In this document: positions 1 through 13,500 of the stretch, piece after piece
How the letters are laid out: each line of letters begins with the position of its first letter
How positions within the stretch are numbered: the stretch's first letter is position 1
Source of the DNA: Stictocephala bisonia
Lineage: Eukaryota > Arthropoda > Insecta > Hemiptera > Membracidae
Assembly (NCBI GenBank): GCA_035578905.1
Contig: JAQJVL010001182.1
Coordinates: 124,001-188,000 of the forward strand
Length of the DNA: 64,000 nt
Reading direction: 5' to 3'
The notes under the pieces: generated by a model
Told to the model about the DNA's origin: nothing
The model's database searches: none
Seen by the model: only the letters and a program-made list of their open reading frames with translations
Position numbers and translations under genes: made by a program

Positions 1-89
1 TGTGGATGCGGTTGTTAAAAACACTATGAGATATCCGTACTTTTGATTCATCTTGTAGGATTTCACAAATATTAAAAATATTTTTTTAG

Positions 90-480
90 GCGAGCATCAT
101 CATCATCATCGTCATCATCCGACTCCAGTGATTCTTCTGTTAAGTTGTTGCAACGCCTCAAAGTTGAAAGGGAGAGACATATATTGGAAAAGAAACATCA
201 GAAAGAAATATTAAAAGCAACTGAAACTCCAGAAGAAAAACGGCTTCGCCGACTACTGAAAAAAGAAGCAAAAGAACGGAAAAGAAAAGAAAGGATGGGC
301 TGGGACAATGACTACCTCCACTATACAAATACTGATAATCCTTTTGGTGATGGAAATTTGTTGGCAACATTTGTTTGGAACAAAAAGTTAGAAAAAGATG
401 GTCTTGGTGGTGTTAGTCGGGAAGAATTAGAAACCCGAAACAGGCAAAAGCAGGAGGAAAACAAGAGAGAACTTGAAAAG
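90..480 (+). CDS. cactin: Cactin exon (first in window): Ser-rich and basic coiled-coil part, start of mid domain
   Basis: Acceptor tttttttag ends at 89 and donor gtatga begins at 481. The first base completes a codon from the previous exon; then 130 codons follow. It starts with a run of eight serines interrupted by aspartates (SR/Ser-rich tail typical of splicing factors), then a highly charged helical segment (LKVERERHILEKK..., EEKRLRRLLKKEAKERKRK), then the well-conserved DNPFGDGNLLATFVWNKK block that opens the mid domain. Ends in phase 0. Confidence 0.93.
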
Positions 481-1517
481 GTATGAAATACTATATTTTG
501 CTAGATTATTAACTACTGTCAGTGTAGAAATTATATGCACCCAAGTTTGAAGGTTGTTTGCCAAGAAACTAAGTGGCCTATGAAAAATTCAATAATATGT
601 TATGATATTTGCATTTTAAAATATCATCACAAGTTCTAGTAATTTTTATCTTAGTCGGAACAGAAAAGTTACTGGATTTACTAGTTTTCACTGTGCATTG
701 ATTTTACACTTTTTTTACTCAAAAACTTGTTCATGTGTCATATTTACATTTCACTATGTGTGGTTGATAGGTTTGTTTTCTGTAAGTTTTATAAATTTCT
801 GAATTTTACGTTTTCAAGAAAATAAGTTCTTATCAATTTCCCGAAACAAAGTTTTATTAGCCTACTAGGGGCACCCCTGCTCACTTTGCGTGCCAACCCC
901 AGCTCTCGCTACACTCTATAGATTTTGACCTTCGGCCTCGGCATGTGACTTTTAACTGCAAATAATATATATATGTATATATATATATATATATATATAC
1001 TATATATACATATAGTATAAATACCCAATGTTATTACTTAGCTTATTTAAAACGTGTTGGTTTCATTTGGTTTTGTTTAACAGCTGAAGATTAAACTCTT
1101 AATGCATCAATTAGATAATGTCAAACATACAAAATAAACATGTTTATTTATTTACAAAACAGCTGTTATTAATTTACTAAAAATCAACCCAATATTATTC
1201 TTATGGAAAAAAATGGAAATTTTGAGGTGCTCTTTGTACTGCTTAGGAATGGAATTTCGAAAAATCCTTTCTTAACCCTTTTGATCCCAGGACCAAAAAA
1301 TATTTTTTGTGCTAAAAATCCCAGACCAGACTAAAATCGCACAAGTTAAAGGTTGTGCAAAAAATCCCAGGCCAAAAATTACCAAAATTCATTCATTTTG
1401 GAAAATATGCATAAAACCACTAATATACATGCCATATTGTAGTTTTTTATACTAAAATGTTTGTAACAGTATTATCTAGGCAAAGCAGAATACAAAAGCC
1501 ATAATGTTGTGAAAAAG

Positions 1518-1579
<62 letters not shown>

Positions 1580-4500
1580 AGAAAAAAAATATTTATTTAT
1601 AAAAAAGTATTAATTATCATTTTATAAGCAAATGGAAAAATAATTTATAGGTGGGAAGTATTTTTATTTTGTTCCAAATATATTTTACCCATGGGTACAA
1701 CATTTGAAACCCATGGGTATCATACAAGTAGAAAAAAAAGAAGTTGACAGTGTATGCCAAAAGTTACATGTGGTAGAAGTGGAAGACATCAAGTCCCGAT
1801 TTGTAAAAAATGAAGCACCATTAGGTCCACTGTCATCAGGAAAATACGTAGGGTCCACATCACTCTCGTCGTCAAAAATAGTTGATGAATCAGAAAAAAA
1901 TTCCTATCAGATAGATCGTAATCTAGCAGTCTATCAACTTCACTTTGTCTATCAGCAAGGTTTTTACAATCCATTTCGACAAAAACATTAGTCTGCTAAT
2001 TAAAATATAAAGGATAAACTTATTTATTTACATTAAAAACTAGAAAAATAACACGTAATAACAAAAACAAACTATCTGTTACACTAAACACAAAGTAAAC
2101 AACGTAACATAACCATTCAGTAGCATTTGAGCAGTGAATGCAGCAAAAGTCAGCTGAGCGCTTCGTAATTGCTCAGTGAAAAATAAGATATGTCCGAATC
2201 GTAATTTTACTATGAAAATTGTGTATCGACATCGATGCACACTATAATATTAATACTCGTCGAAATCTGCCGGAAAAAAGCCCACGGGAATTTAGTATTT
2301 AAATTACCGCACGGGGATGATGAGATCGTCGCCTGGGACTCTTAATACACACTTCTGGCGACTATGTCGTGAGCGCCTGGGATCCAAAGGGTTAATGGGT
2401 CCCTTCAATATTAAAGCTAACTTCTTAAAAAATGTCATGTAAAGCCGTTTGGTGATTTTTGAGATTTTGTGATGAGTGAGTCAGTTAGAGTGGTATTTGG
2501 CCTTTATAAATATAGATAAGAGGTCATACAATTAATTACTTGGTCGTACTATGTGACCCTTATGAAATTTATAGTTGTGATACTCTTATATGAATGATTA
2601 AATGCAGTGATTTTTATTTGATTTTAATCAATTTAAAATGATCAGTTTAAATTGATTTAAATCAATCAGTTTATGAATTTAAATCAATTATACATATCAT
2701 AAGGATCATAAAGTTACCAAGTAATAATTTTACAACCTCTAGAAGCCAAGAAAATATTGTTTCACGAACTTCTAAGTGGAGAGAGATGGTCTTATACTCC
2801 TGGCCGCTAACGCCAACTGTTGGTCTTCAAAAAGCATTTCAAAACTTTGATTTTCTGTTCTTGTACAACAAGTGATCTATTCTTGTAGTTGTTCTTGAGA
2901 AAAGGTTGCAATTTAATTTTTCTAAGAGTTGTAAAAAAATTGTTTAAGTTGTAAATTAACACAATCAGGTTGTGTTTGGCTTAGGATTCTAATTAAAGGA
3001 AATTCCCAATGAAGTATCAAAATCTCATCCACTTTCTAGTACCCCTGCCTGCAAGTTTATGTTTTTTCTTGTAATTATAAAGTGGCCATTATTAGTAGGT
3101 GAGATTATTGAGTTCTGTTAGTTACAGAAATATAACCAATATCATTATTAACACTTTATTAAATATGCTAAATTAGTTATTGAATGAATAAAATTAATCT
3201 TAGTTGGTCATATATAAAAACAGGTGAAGAAGCGCCGTTTGGAAAGGGAATTAGAGCGTCAGCAGAGAGAAGAAGAGATGTCCCTAATGCAGAGAAGTAA
3301 GGAAGCAGCTCAATTCCAGGAGTGGGAGAGGCAAGAAGATCAGTTTCATTTGGAGCAAGCAAGGCTTCGCTCAAGAATCAGAATACAGGATGGGAGAGGT
3401 GAGTGGTATATAGGTGTTAAGTTCAGAGTACAGGATGATGGGAGAGGTGAGTGGTATATATAGGTGTTAAGTTCAGAATAATACAGAATGGGAGAGGCGA
3501 GTGGTATATAGGTATTAGGTCCAGAATATAGGATGTGAAAGGTGAATGGATATGTAGATGTTAAGTTCAGAATACAGGATGTGAGAGGCGAGTGCTATGT
3601 AGGCGTTAGATCCAGAATACAGGATGTAAGAGGCAAGTGGTATATCGGTGTTAAGTTCACAATACAGGATGGGAGAGGCGAGTGGTATATAGGTGTTAGG
3701 TCTAGAATACAGGATGTGAGAGGTGAATGGAAATGTAGATGTTAAGTTCAGAATACAGGATGTGAGAGGTGAGTGCTATGTAGGCGTTAGATCTAGAATA
3801 CAGGATGTGAGAGGCAAGTGGTATATCGATGTTAAGTTCAGAATACAGGATGGGAGAGGCGAGTGGTATATAGGTGTTAAGTTCAGAATACAAGATGGGA
3901 GAGGCGAGTGGTTTTGCTCATTTTTAGCTTGTTATTCAAGTGTACCTGTCCTTAGAATATTTTATTTTTAATGAATTACGTCGCCAATAGATCAAATGTA
4001 GGATACAGGACGATAGAGGTAAGTGGTACAGTCTGACCGTGTTAAAAATGAACGTGAAAAAATACGCTAGAATGCCTGTGAGGTCGGTACTGATTGTTTA
4101 TATTTATAGGTACCGACTATGAATATACAATTAGGTCAGGATGTCATTTCGATATTTACTTGGTTATACAGCATACTGTGTAACTAATTTCAGCCTTAAC
4201 AGGATAGTAATATAAATAAAGAAGTTTATAAAATCATTTATATTACATCAAAACAGCACTGAATATGATTCACAAACTTAAAAATAGCACTTATTATAGT
4301 TGATGTTAAGAAAAATGATGTGTTCATTGGGCAATGTCTGTATGAACTAAATGGATAATGGGAATAGTTTGTTCTGGTTACCTTTATGAACAACTGTATT
4401 AATTCAATGTAACAATGTTTGCAGCTAAACCTATTGACTTACTGGCTAAATACATCAGTGCTGAAGAAGAAGTTGATGCGGTGGAAATGCATGAACCTTA

Positions 4501-7500
4501 TACTTACCTTAATGGTCTGATTGTCAAGGATTTGGAGGACCTCATTGAGGATATCAAGGTATTTTAACCTCAAAACACGTTAACGGTTGATTACAAATAT
4601 GTATCTTAAGGATTTTTCTTGCCAGCTAAAAAAAGTGGTAAATGGAAAAAGCAAAATAAAAGTTTAAAATTCAGAAATAAAATCCAAAGTACAAAACAAA
4701 GTACTTGTGACTTAGTTTTAAAATATTGATCTTCAATCACTGAGCTAAGTCTAAGATTCACAACCATTCAACACCAGTTTCTGTAATATAATCAAGGTCG
4801 GCTTTATTCACTATTATTATTAAGATACCACCGGTTGTCAAGATATGGTCGAGTATTAGAGGTGTGTAAGGAATTAGTGCTATATGATCCATAGCTTGAA
4901 CTTCACATTGTAGTCCATAACTGATGATTTGCTATCCCCCCCCCCCCAGTTTATATTGTCAGTAGTTGCATCGTCCAACACCTTTATAAAAGTGACTACA
5001 GAGAAGAGAGAAAGAAACAGAAAAAGGTCACTTTCTTATGGCGCAGCGAACACCTAAATGGCAGTTATGAATAAATTTCAACTAGTGTAAATTTTTACAC
5101 TAGTTGAAATTTAATAGTCGGTCCTCTTAATACCGACATGGCGTCCGCTTGGTGGTTGCTATCGGCGTGGACACTACTAGAGAAGTCTGGGGTGTCCATG
5201 TTGGGTGGTAATCATTGTGCGGATGTTGTGTGGGGGAGATAACTGAGTATCAGGCTTGTCAATTAGCTGAAAATCAGACCAGCACTACGTGGTTCGGATT
5301 CCACGTAAAGATGTAGGTCCCTTAGTTGCCCTGGCTGTTGGGCTATTAATAAATTGCCCTTTCTGAGGAACAGTTGAACTCAGTTAGTAACCAGACTACA
5401 CTCATCTACACTCATCAAACCATTCATATTCGCCTTAAAATACGCACAACGTTGTGTCGGCGTCTCATGTAAGAATGAAATGTTTATCCTTAAAGGTTTA
5501 TGGGTATAAAGGGAAGGACTGACAAGGTGCTGGTTTACCATTATTTCACATGTCTGCATAATAATAATATATATATTATATACTAGCTGTACCCGCCCGC
5601 TTCGCCGGTCATAATATTGAGTTTGATTTAGAACCTAATAGCTGAAAGAATTAGAGCATTTTTGCTTCTTCTACCTATATTAGATTTTTTAGGAGGCATG
5701 TCATAAAAAGTAAACTGCAAAGCAAATAATTATTTATTTTTGATTTTCATGTTTCACCACATGTTTTAATTACCGAGGAAAAAAGGTTAACACCAAATAC
5801 AGATCACCTGATCAAGTAAAAGTAGTGTGTGCTACACTCTCAAGGTGAAATGTAGAACTGCAATAAATCAAAACATATACAGTACTGTTGTTGTGAGAAC
5901 TTCAATCTGCTTATGGCATGTGAAACTACATTAAACCACACAGTCATATGTTTTTTGTAAACAATTCAGATTCTCCATTTGAATAACATGGGATCTTTAG
6001 GAGCCCGTGGGGCGGGACCCTGTGGACGGATCTGCATCAAACTTCACAGAAACCATCTCAGGAGTATACAGGACAACATCCTAAAGTTTCATGGCGATCG
6101 GTTGGATGGTTTGGCAGCGCATAAACTTCAAACATATATATATATACAAACATCCTCTTTTATAAATATATATATTATAAATATATATATTATTATAAAT
6201 AAATAAATAAAGGTGATCCTGGGACGCACGTGGTGTCCATTAATAAGAAAACTGTAAAGGGTGTAAATTAATAATGAAGCACTGATCTAATTTAAAAAAT
6301 AATACTGTTTATTGGTGAACTATGTAAATGTAACAATGTAAAATGTAGATTACTGTGTGTAATCTCATGTAAAAATAACTCAATGAATTGGCCGAGTGGT
6401 CTGTTTGGCTCCTCGGTTGCGACTGACTTTGAGGGCCAAAGCCTTAAAAGTACAACCCCCACCCTATCTCGAGGGTTAGGCAAAAATATAAAAAAAGCTC
6501 AAAAAGGGCGTCAACAAAAATAGTAAGCAGTGTTTTGTGGACTTTTATCCAGTAAACAAACTGCAGTAAGACGGTAGTTTGTAAGCTCCTCCAGATGAAT
6601 TACATTTGAGTAAACCTTCTTAACTTAGATGTGATTCTCTGTTTTTGTGACAGAAGTAGCACAGCAGAATATTGTACAAATATTCTGATGTACAACACAA
6701 AAGATTGCATTATCAAACTGAAGAATGTCAAGTGTGCTTACTCATTTTGTGATCTAGAAAATTATATTGGGGGGGGGGGGGGGTAATCTGGTAATCAAAG
6801 TGTATCGAGGTTATGGGTACAGTATTGGGGAAGCTTATTTATGTGGTAAACGCTATGTATCAATTATTTAGTTTTTATCTGTAAAAAGGGAAAAATACCT
6901 AATTAATAAATAAAACAACTCAATGTAGCCTAAGTTAAGAAAATTATTTAATATCAACTTTTAAAATAAATATTTGTGTTGGTAGGTTTATGTGCAAATA
7001 ACAAAAATTATTTTAAAATAACAAAGCACTTAAAATTACCCTTTGTTATTTTGTAGTTTTTAATATTAAACACACGTTACTTATATTTCATTACTTTATA
7101 TTGAAATGGGTAGTAATACTACAACACATCAATACTACATGCTGTTGACAATTTAAAACTTTCAAAGTAATACTACAGTTTAAATATAGGCCTACAGTTC
7201 AAAATTCTATTATGTTATTACAACCATATTTTTTAAATGTGACAAATAATACTGTCTTCTAGTTATTTTATGCATTGAAGAATTTTGTCTCAAGAAAAAC
7301 ATTTTTATATTTACCTAAACAACTTTATTTGGACCGAATGGATCGTCTTTGTCTTGTTTTAGAATATCATTGTGGGGTTAGTTTTAATGGTCAAACGAAG
7401 TGGTCTAATGTATGATATTTAGTCATTTTGATGTTAGCCACTTAGGTATAAAGTGTTGGTTTAATATAGGTTTGTAATAATTTGAGTTTAGCGCCACTTT

Positions 7501-10500
7501 GTGTATCGCCTGCATCGGCCAGTCCTCCCGGCAACTCTCATGCATGCTGTGCGACTTAACCGCATCAGAATCCTTCAGTCCGTACGCTTCTCTTGTATCA
7601 GAGGCTTGCTCACATATTTCCCTTCTTATCATCACTCCTTTTGCTACATCAGTTGTTTTAACTAAATTAGTTGCCAGTTACTTATGATACTACCAATTCA
7701 TGGCAAAAAATGTGTGTATATGTGAGTGTGAAAAAGCTAATAGTTTTCACATTGTCAATCATTGTTCTATATCGTTAAACATATGTGGGTATTGTTTTAT
7801 TTACTGTACTAATTTAAAATTGTTGTTAGGTTTGGGGGGGGGGCTTGAGCTCTGAAGCCCACCCCAACCCCCCTAAATCCGCCACTGTCATTACTTGATA
7901 AGAGTAGAACATCAGCCATTTTGTAAATTTGTTCAGGTAACTAGTGCAAATCTGTATGGTCGTTAACTAATTGACATTATTAATGTATAAATTATTATGT
8001 ATAAATTATCCTAAATGTATATGTGGTGTTTTTCAGGTTTACATAGAATTAGAAAAAGGCAAAAATCTGGATTATTGGAATGACATAACGGTTATTGTGG
8101 AAGATGAGCTACACAAACTTCGTAAATTAGAGAAACAAACTGATTATGAAGTTGGTAAGTATTTTTAAAATACAAGTTTTTAGTTAAAGGAAAGGAAAGG
8201 AGCATACCTGATAAACTTGGTAGAATGGTACACTGTATATAGACAAAATCACATAACAAAGAATTGAATAGTGAAATATTTCGGGGCCTCTTCTTCAGGT
8301 ACTAAATAACTCAAGATTATTTACTGAGAAGAGCTTGAGTTATTTAGCTCAGTTATATAGTTATTAGCTTGAGTTATATATTTACTGAGAAGAGGTAACC
8401 AGTGGCCCCAAAATATTTCACTATTCAATTCTTTGTTATGTGATTGTGTCTATCTACAGTGTACCAGTCTACCAAGTTTATCAGGTATGCTGCTTTCCTT
8501 TGCTTTCATTACTACTGAAATCCTAGGCCTAGTGCCCAAAATTTAACCTTTTAGTTTCTAGTTAAACTTTAAAAATGTTACTACATTGGTTAAATACTTT
8601 AATAAAGCACTTTTAATAGTTTACTCATAAATAATGGATAATACAGTAATTTAGTGGTCAAATATACCTCTGTAACTCTCTTGATTCTAAAGATCTATTT
8701 TTGGTCCCTGAATATTTTGGATGAGCAGTGTAAATAGTTACATTGTTTTGCTAACCTAAATTTGATTTGTATTAAATAAATGTTTATTTCTTTCATTGTA
8801 CTGTTTGTAAGAGTATTTAACTATTCCATATAAAAATAATTGTGAATAAAATTAACATTAAAGAAACACGCATTTATAATTGGGCCCCAACATAAAATGA
8901 CCGGGGTTTATATTTAGCGCATGTAGAGGTTTCAGCAATGGAAGGGAATCTTTCCACCACTCAGCTGCTGTACTTCACTGACGTGACTAACTTCCACAAC
9001 AGTCTTTAGTTGAAAAAAAAAAACTAATGTACAAGTTTGTTCAATCGTATATATTGTTTACAACACTATTCAGTGTGTTATTCTTTTAACCATTGTTATT
9101 TGAACTGTGAATAATTATTTAATATAACCATTCTGTAATTAATAATATAATGTACCCCAGTTTAGAAACCATTGGTCGTTTAAGTGAAATTTTAAGTTGC
9201 CATTCTGACGTGGGAGACCCTGTGTAATGGGAGGTGTGGGGCATTCAAGATATTGAATTCTCCAAGTAGTGCATTCTGACGTCTTATCTGTGTAGGAGCT
9301 ATATTGCATAGCACTGGGAGCCAAGGAATGGAGTTGCCATGACAGTGCCACTAATAGCTCTCATGGCCCTATTAAGTTGGACATCAATCACTTTAGTATG
9401 TGCGCTATTTAGCCATACGGGAGCACCGTATTCAGCAGCTGAATAAACCAGTGACAAAGCCATTGTACGCAGGATGTCTGTATTGGAACCCTAAGTTGTT
9501 CCAGCAATATGATGGAATACATATGCGCTGGCTTTAATTTTAGCTGCTGCGTTTTTAAACTAAGCTGTTATATTGAAACAGATCCTGCCATATTGCAGGA
9601 TGCAAATTTTAAAAATAAAATTAATTTTATTTAGATAGATGTTTGTACAGATCAGAACCTGTTGACTTTGAAAATTGTGTAGTAAATGGTGTTAGTAGTA
9701 TTATTTGATATTTTTTCTCTGATAAGTTTGATGATTTATTTTTTCTTCTATTGATTTAATTAAAGCATTTGAAAAGTTAAACAACTCTAAAAAATTGTTT
9801 TGTTGTGTGACTTTTTTTCATGTGAATGACAGCTGTTGGGCGGAGAGAGGGTATTCATCAGTGTGTCGCACAGGATGTGGCTACAGTGTTCAAGGGCAAG
9901 ACAGCCTCACAGTTACAGGCTCTGCAGACTCAGATAGAGAACAAGATCTCAGACAAAACACAAGGCATCGACATCGGTTACTGGGAATCTCTACTATCAC
10001 AACTCAAAGGTATACAGCATGTCTGAATAGACCTGAATAGTATTTACCTATATGTTTGTAAATACTATTCGACATAAATAATATGGCCTTAAAATAAAGT
10101 ATTTTCTAAGACTGTTAAATTTAATTTACCAAACTGTTTTTAAATAATATTTGAAAATGCACAAACTGCATTAACAACATTATTCTTGTTCTTTTATACT
10201 ATAAATAATGACTAATGTTCTACAGGGTGATTGGCACTTTGTGTTTTACTGGGTTATTGTACATGGTATTTGGAGTAAAACAGTGGTTTTAGAAAATTGT
10301 TATTCAAATATCTCTTTTAATAGTGATTCTTTTAAATATTTTTTTACAAAATTAGTGACTTGTGGCTAATACAGTTTTAATAATGGAAATATAATACTCA
10401 AAACTGTGGTATATTCTTAAAGAGCATTAAATGTCCATCAGAATAAACTGTTTTTTATTAAGATTGATTGCCTTTTATTGTGGTTTAAGAGGCATGAAAG

Positions 10501-13500
10501 TACAAAATTTGTAAATTTTACAAATTAACTTCTAACATTAAAAGGACTTTTCATTACCGGTACCAAAAAGCGTATGTGAAAGGTGTCAGACTGTCTTAAA
10601 AACTTCCCTAATAAGTGCTCATTTATTCGGTACTTTGGAATTTAAGAACTTCTTTTGTTTATTGACATAGCTTTACATTTTTGGAACTGAAATCATGGCA
10701 AAATAATTTATTGAGACCCGTGCTTTCAGTTACAAAAACGTAGCTATGTCAGCCAATGAAAGACGTTCTTTTAGTTCAATGTACCAAATAAAAGAAGATT
10801 TTTTAGGGAAGTTTTTAAGATAGTTTGACACTTTTCACATTTGCTTGTTGGTAACAAAAATCCTCTTAAAGTTAAAAGTGAATTTGTAAAACTTAAAATT
10901 GTTATACTTTCATGCACCTTAAACCACAATAAAAGAAAATCAATCTTAACAGAAAAAATGTTATTCTGATGGAAATTTAACGCTCATTAACACATTGACT
11001 GTGGCTGTCTAGTACTATGGTCTATCCCCAGGAGCTGAAATATAAAAATGATGTTTTCACTTACCATGTTGACATGGTTTTATATCCATGTAAAAATCCA
11101 AGAAGCTGTTTGAAGTTGATTTTATATGTATATGAGACGCTATAAATATATGACCTACATGTGGGTCATAGCTCCTCTATACCACTCAATATAATATGAA
11201 GCATCACCATCACCCGCGGGTGGGTCAGACGCCAGGGCACGCGTCTCTGCATGACCCGTGGGCAGGTCATCCGCACTGAATGGTTAAGAATATACCACAG
11301 TTTTGAGTATTTTATTTAGATTATTATAAGAAAAACTGACTTTATTAGCCACAAGTCACTAATTTTGCAAACATTCTTTAAAAATTGTTATTTAAAGAGA
11401 AATTTGAATAAACAATTTTTAAAACCTCTATTTTACTCCAAATACCATGTAAAATTTTACCCATTAAAATTTTAAACACTAAGTGCCAATCACCCTGTAT
11501 AAAGAAGCATATACATTTTATTAAACGTTTTCAAGTTTTTTCCCCATGGTAAAGTACGGTTCCATAATATTTTCACCAAACAATCTGTTAGATATTTATT
11601 TAGTCTATATGCAGTTAAAAAAAATCATGTTTGTTTCTTGTGTAAAATTTCTCAAAAGTATTTTCTTTTGAATAAAGTCTTTGCTTTGCAGTCATCAAAA
11701 GCTAAATATAAACGTTAAATGTAATGTCAAAAAATTATAAACCATACTCTAAGTAAGATTGAAACAATGAAATAATGAAATTTATTCCTTTATAAAAAAC
11801 ACATTACAGGTTTGAATTACAAGTAGGAATACTAGGTGGCCACATTTACCAGTATTTGTGGCCAACCACTTAAAACTAAAAATATAAATTAAACACTTAA
11901 ACAAAACTCTTGAAAATCAGTCCAGTCCAACACTGTAAAAACTTAACTCGCCCTCCGCGGCGCCTGAAGTGATAGTAATAAAACAAAAACTAATATGTTA
12001 AACTGTAAATAACTGTGTAAAACAAAACACACTATGCTACTAAAATGTATAACTATTTGAGGCTCGTAAAATTTAAACTTATTGGTTGTTATATAAACTA
12101 AACATTTCAAATCTATTAAAAGAAAAAAAGAAAAAACAGTAACAAAATTATCTGTTCAAAAACTAAAATAAATTATGTTTAGACATTAACGAAATATTTG
12201 CTTAAACATTAAGCATAGGTAAATTTTGAGTGGATAGTAAACCATACTTTAAGCTTTTTTAAAAATAAATTTAAATTTTGACACGTTTTAATGTTAGTTG
12301 GCAATAGATTAAAAAATTTAGGCCCATTATATTGAAATGATTGCTTAAACAAGGAATTGTTGACTTTAGGCAATCTAAAAATTCTTTGATAACAGCTTCT
12401 TGTTTTGTAAAAAAGGTCATCTGTACCAGTATTTCCACTCCGAATATAAAATAGCTTTAAAACTTTATAAACAAACAGATGCTGAAAGGGTAATATTTTT
12501 AAAAGGGAAAATAGTGGATAAGAACTGTCATTTTTCTGTCTATTGAGAATAATTTTTATAAAATGGTTTTGGGTTATTCTGTTTTTTGCGTATACGTTTT
12601 ATACGCTCCTCCCCAGCAGCTAATAGCATATTGAAGTCTAGAGTCAATTAAAGCAAAATGAAGCGTTCTTAGCAAGAATTGATCACAAAAGTTTCTTAGG
12701 AAATAAAAAGTTCTAATAGAGAATTTTAATTTATTATGTAGCACAGAAATATGACTTCCCCAATTTAAATTTTGATCCATTATGACTCCTAAATATTTTA
12801 CATTATTACTCTTTTCTATTATTTCACACTTACAGTCTAACCTTGCACAAAAAGACACATGATAAACCAGATCAGCAGGAAACTCAAAACTATTTACCAA
12901 ACTAAAATTTATAAATTTTGTTTTACTGACATTAACTTTCATTTTGTTATAAAAACACAATTCGCTCAAGATATTCAGGTCATCATTAATACTTTCCCAA
13001 ATACTTTGAATGTTTGTCTCTGAGTAAAAAAATGCAATATCGTCAGCAAAAGCACTTGGGTGACCATGAAAAGGTAGTTCAAGTAAATCATTTACGAAAA
13101 CTAAAAATAATGTAGCTGACAATACAGACCCTTGAGGTACTCCAGCTTCCACACATAGAGGAGAACTTAACTTGTCAGAAACCCTTACTTTTTGAACTCT
13201 ATTCCTCAAAAAACTATCAAACCAGTTCAAAGCAGTACCTCTAACTCCCACTGCTTCTAGCTTTGCTAGCAAAATGTTATGATCTACTAGGTCAAAAGCC
13301 GTTTTAAAATCAATAAATAGCCCCGTAGACTTATTTTTGGTGTTAAAACTATTATGGACTTTCTCACAAACTGCTAACAGTGCGTCTTCTGTATTTATAC
13401 CTTTTCTAAAACCATATTGATGTCTACTAAAAATCGAAACGCTATCTAAGTATCGCACAAGCCTATTTCGCATTAGTTTCTCAAAAATTTTTGAAAAAAC

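Noticed and set aside
3542..3971. Open frames of 67 and 82 residues made of a 15-residue repeat
   Set aside because: They are a by-product of the 45-bp intronic array (unit divisible by three), start mid-repeat, and have no independent support.
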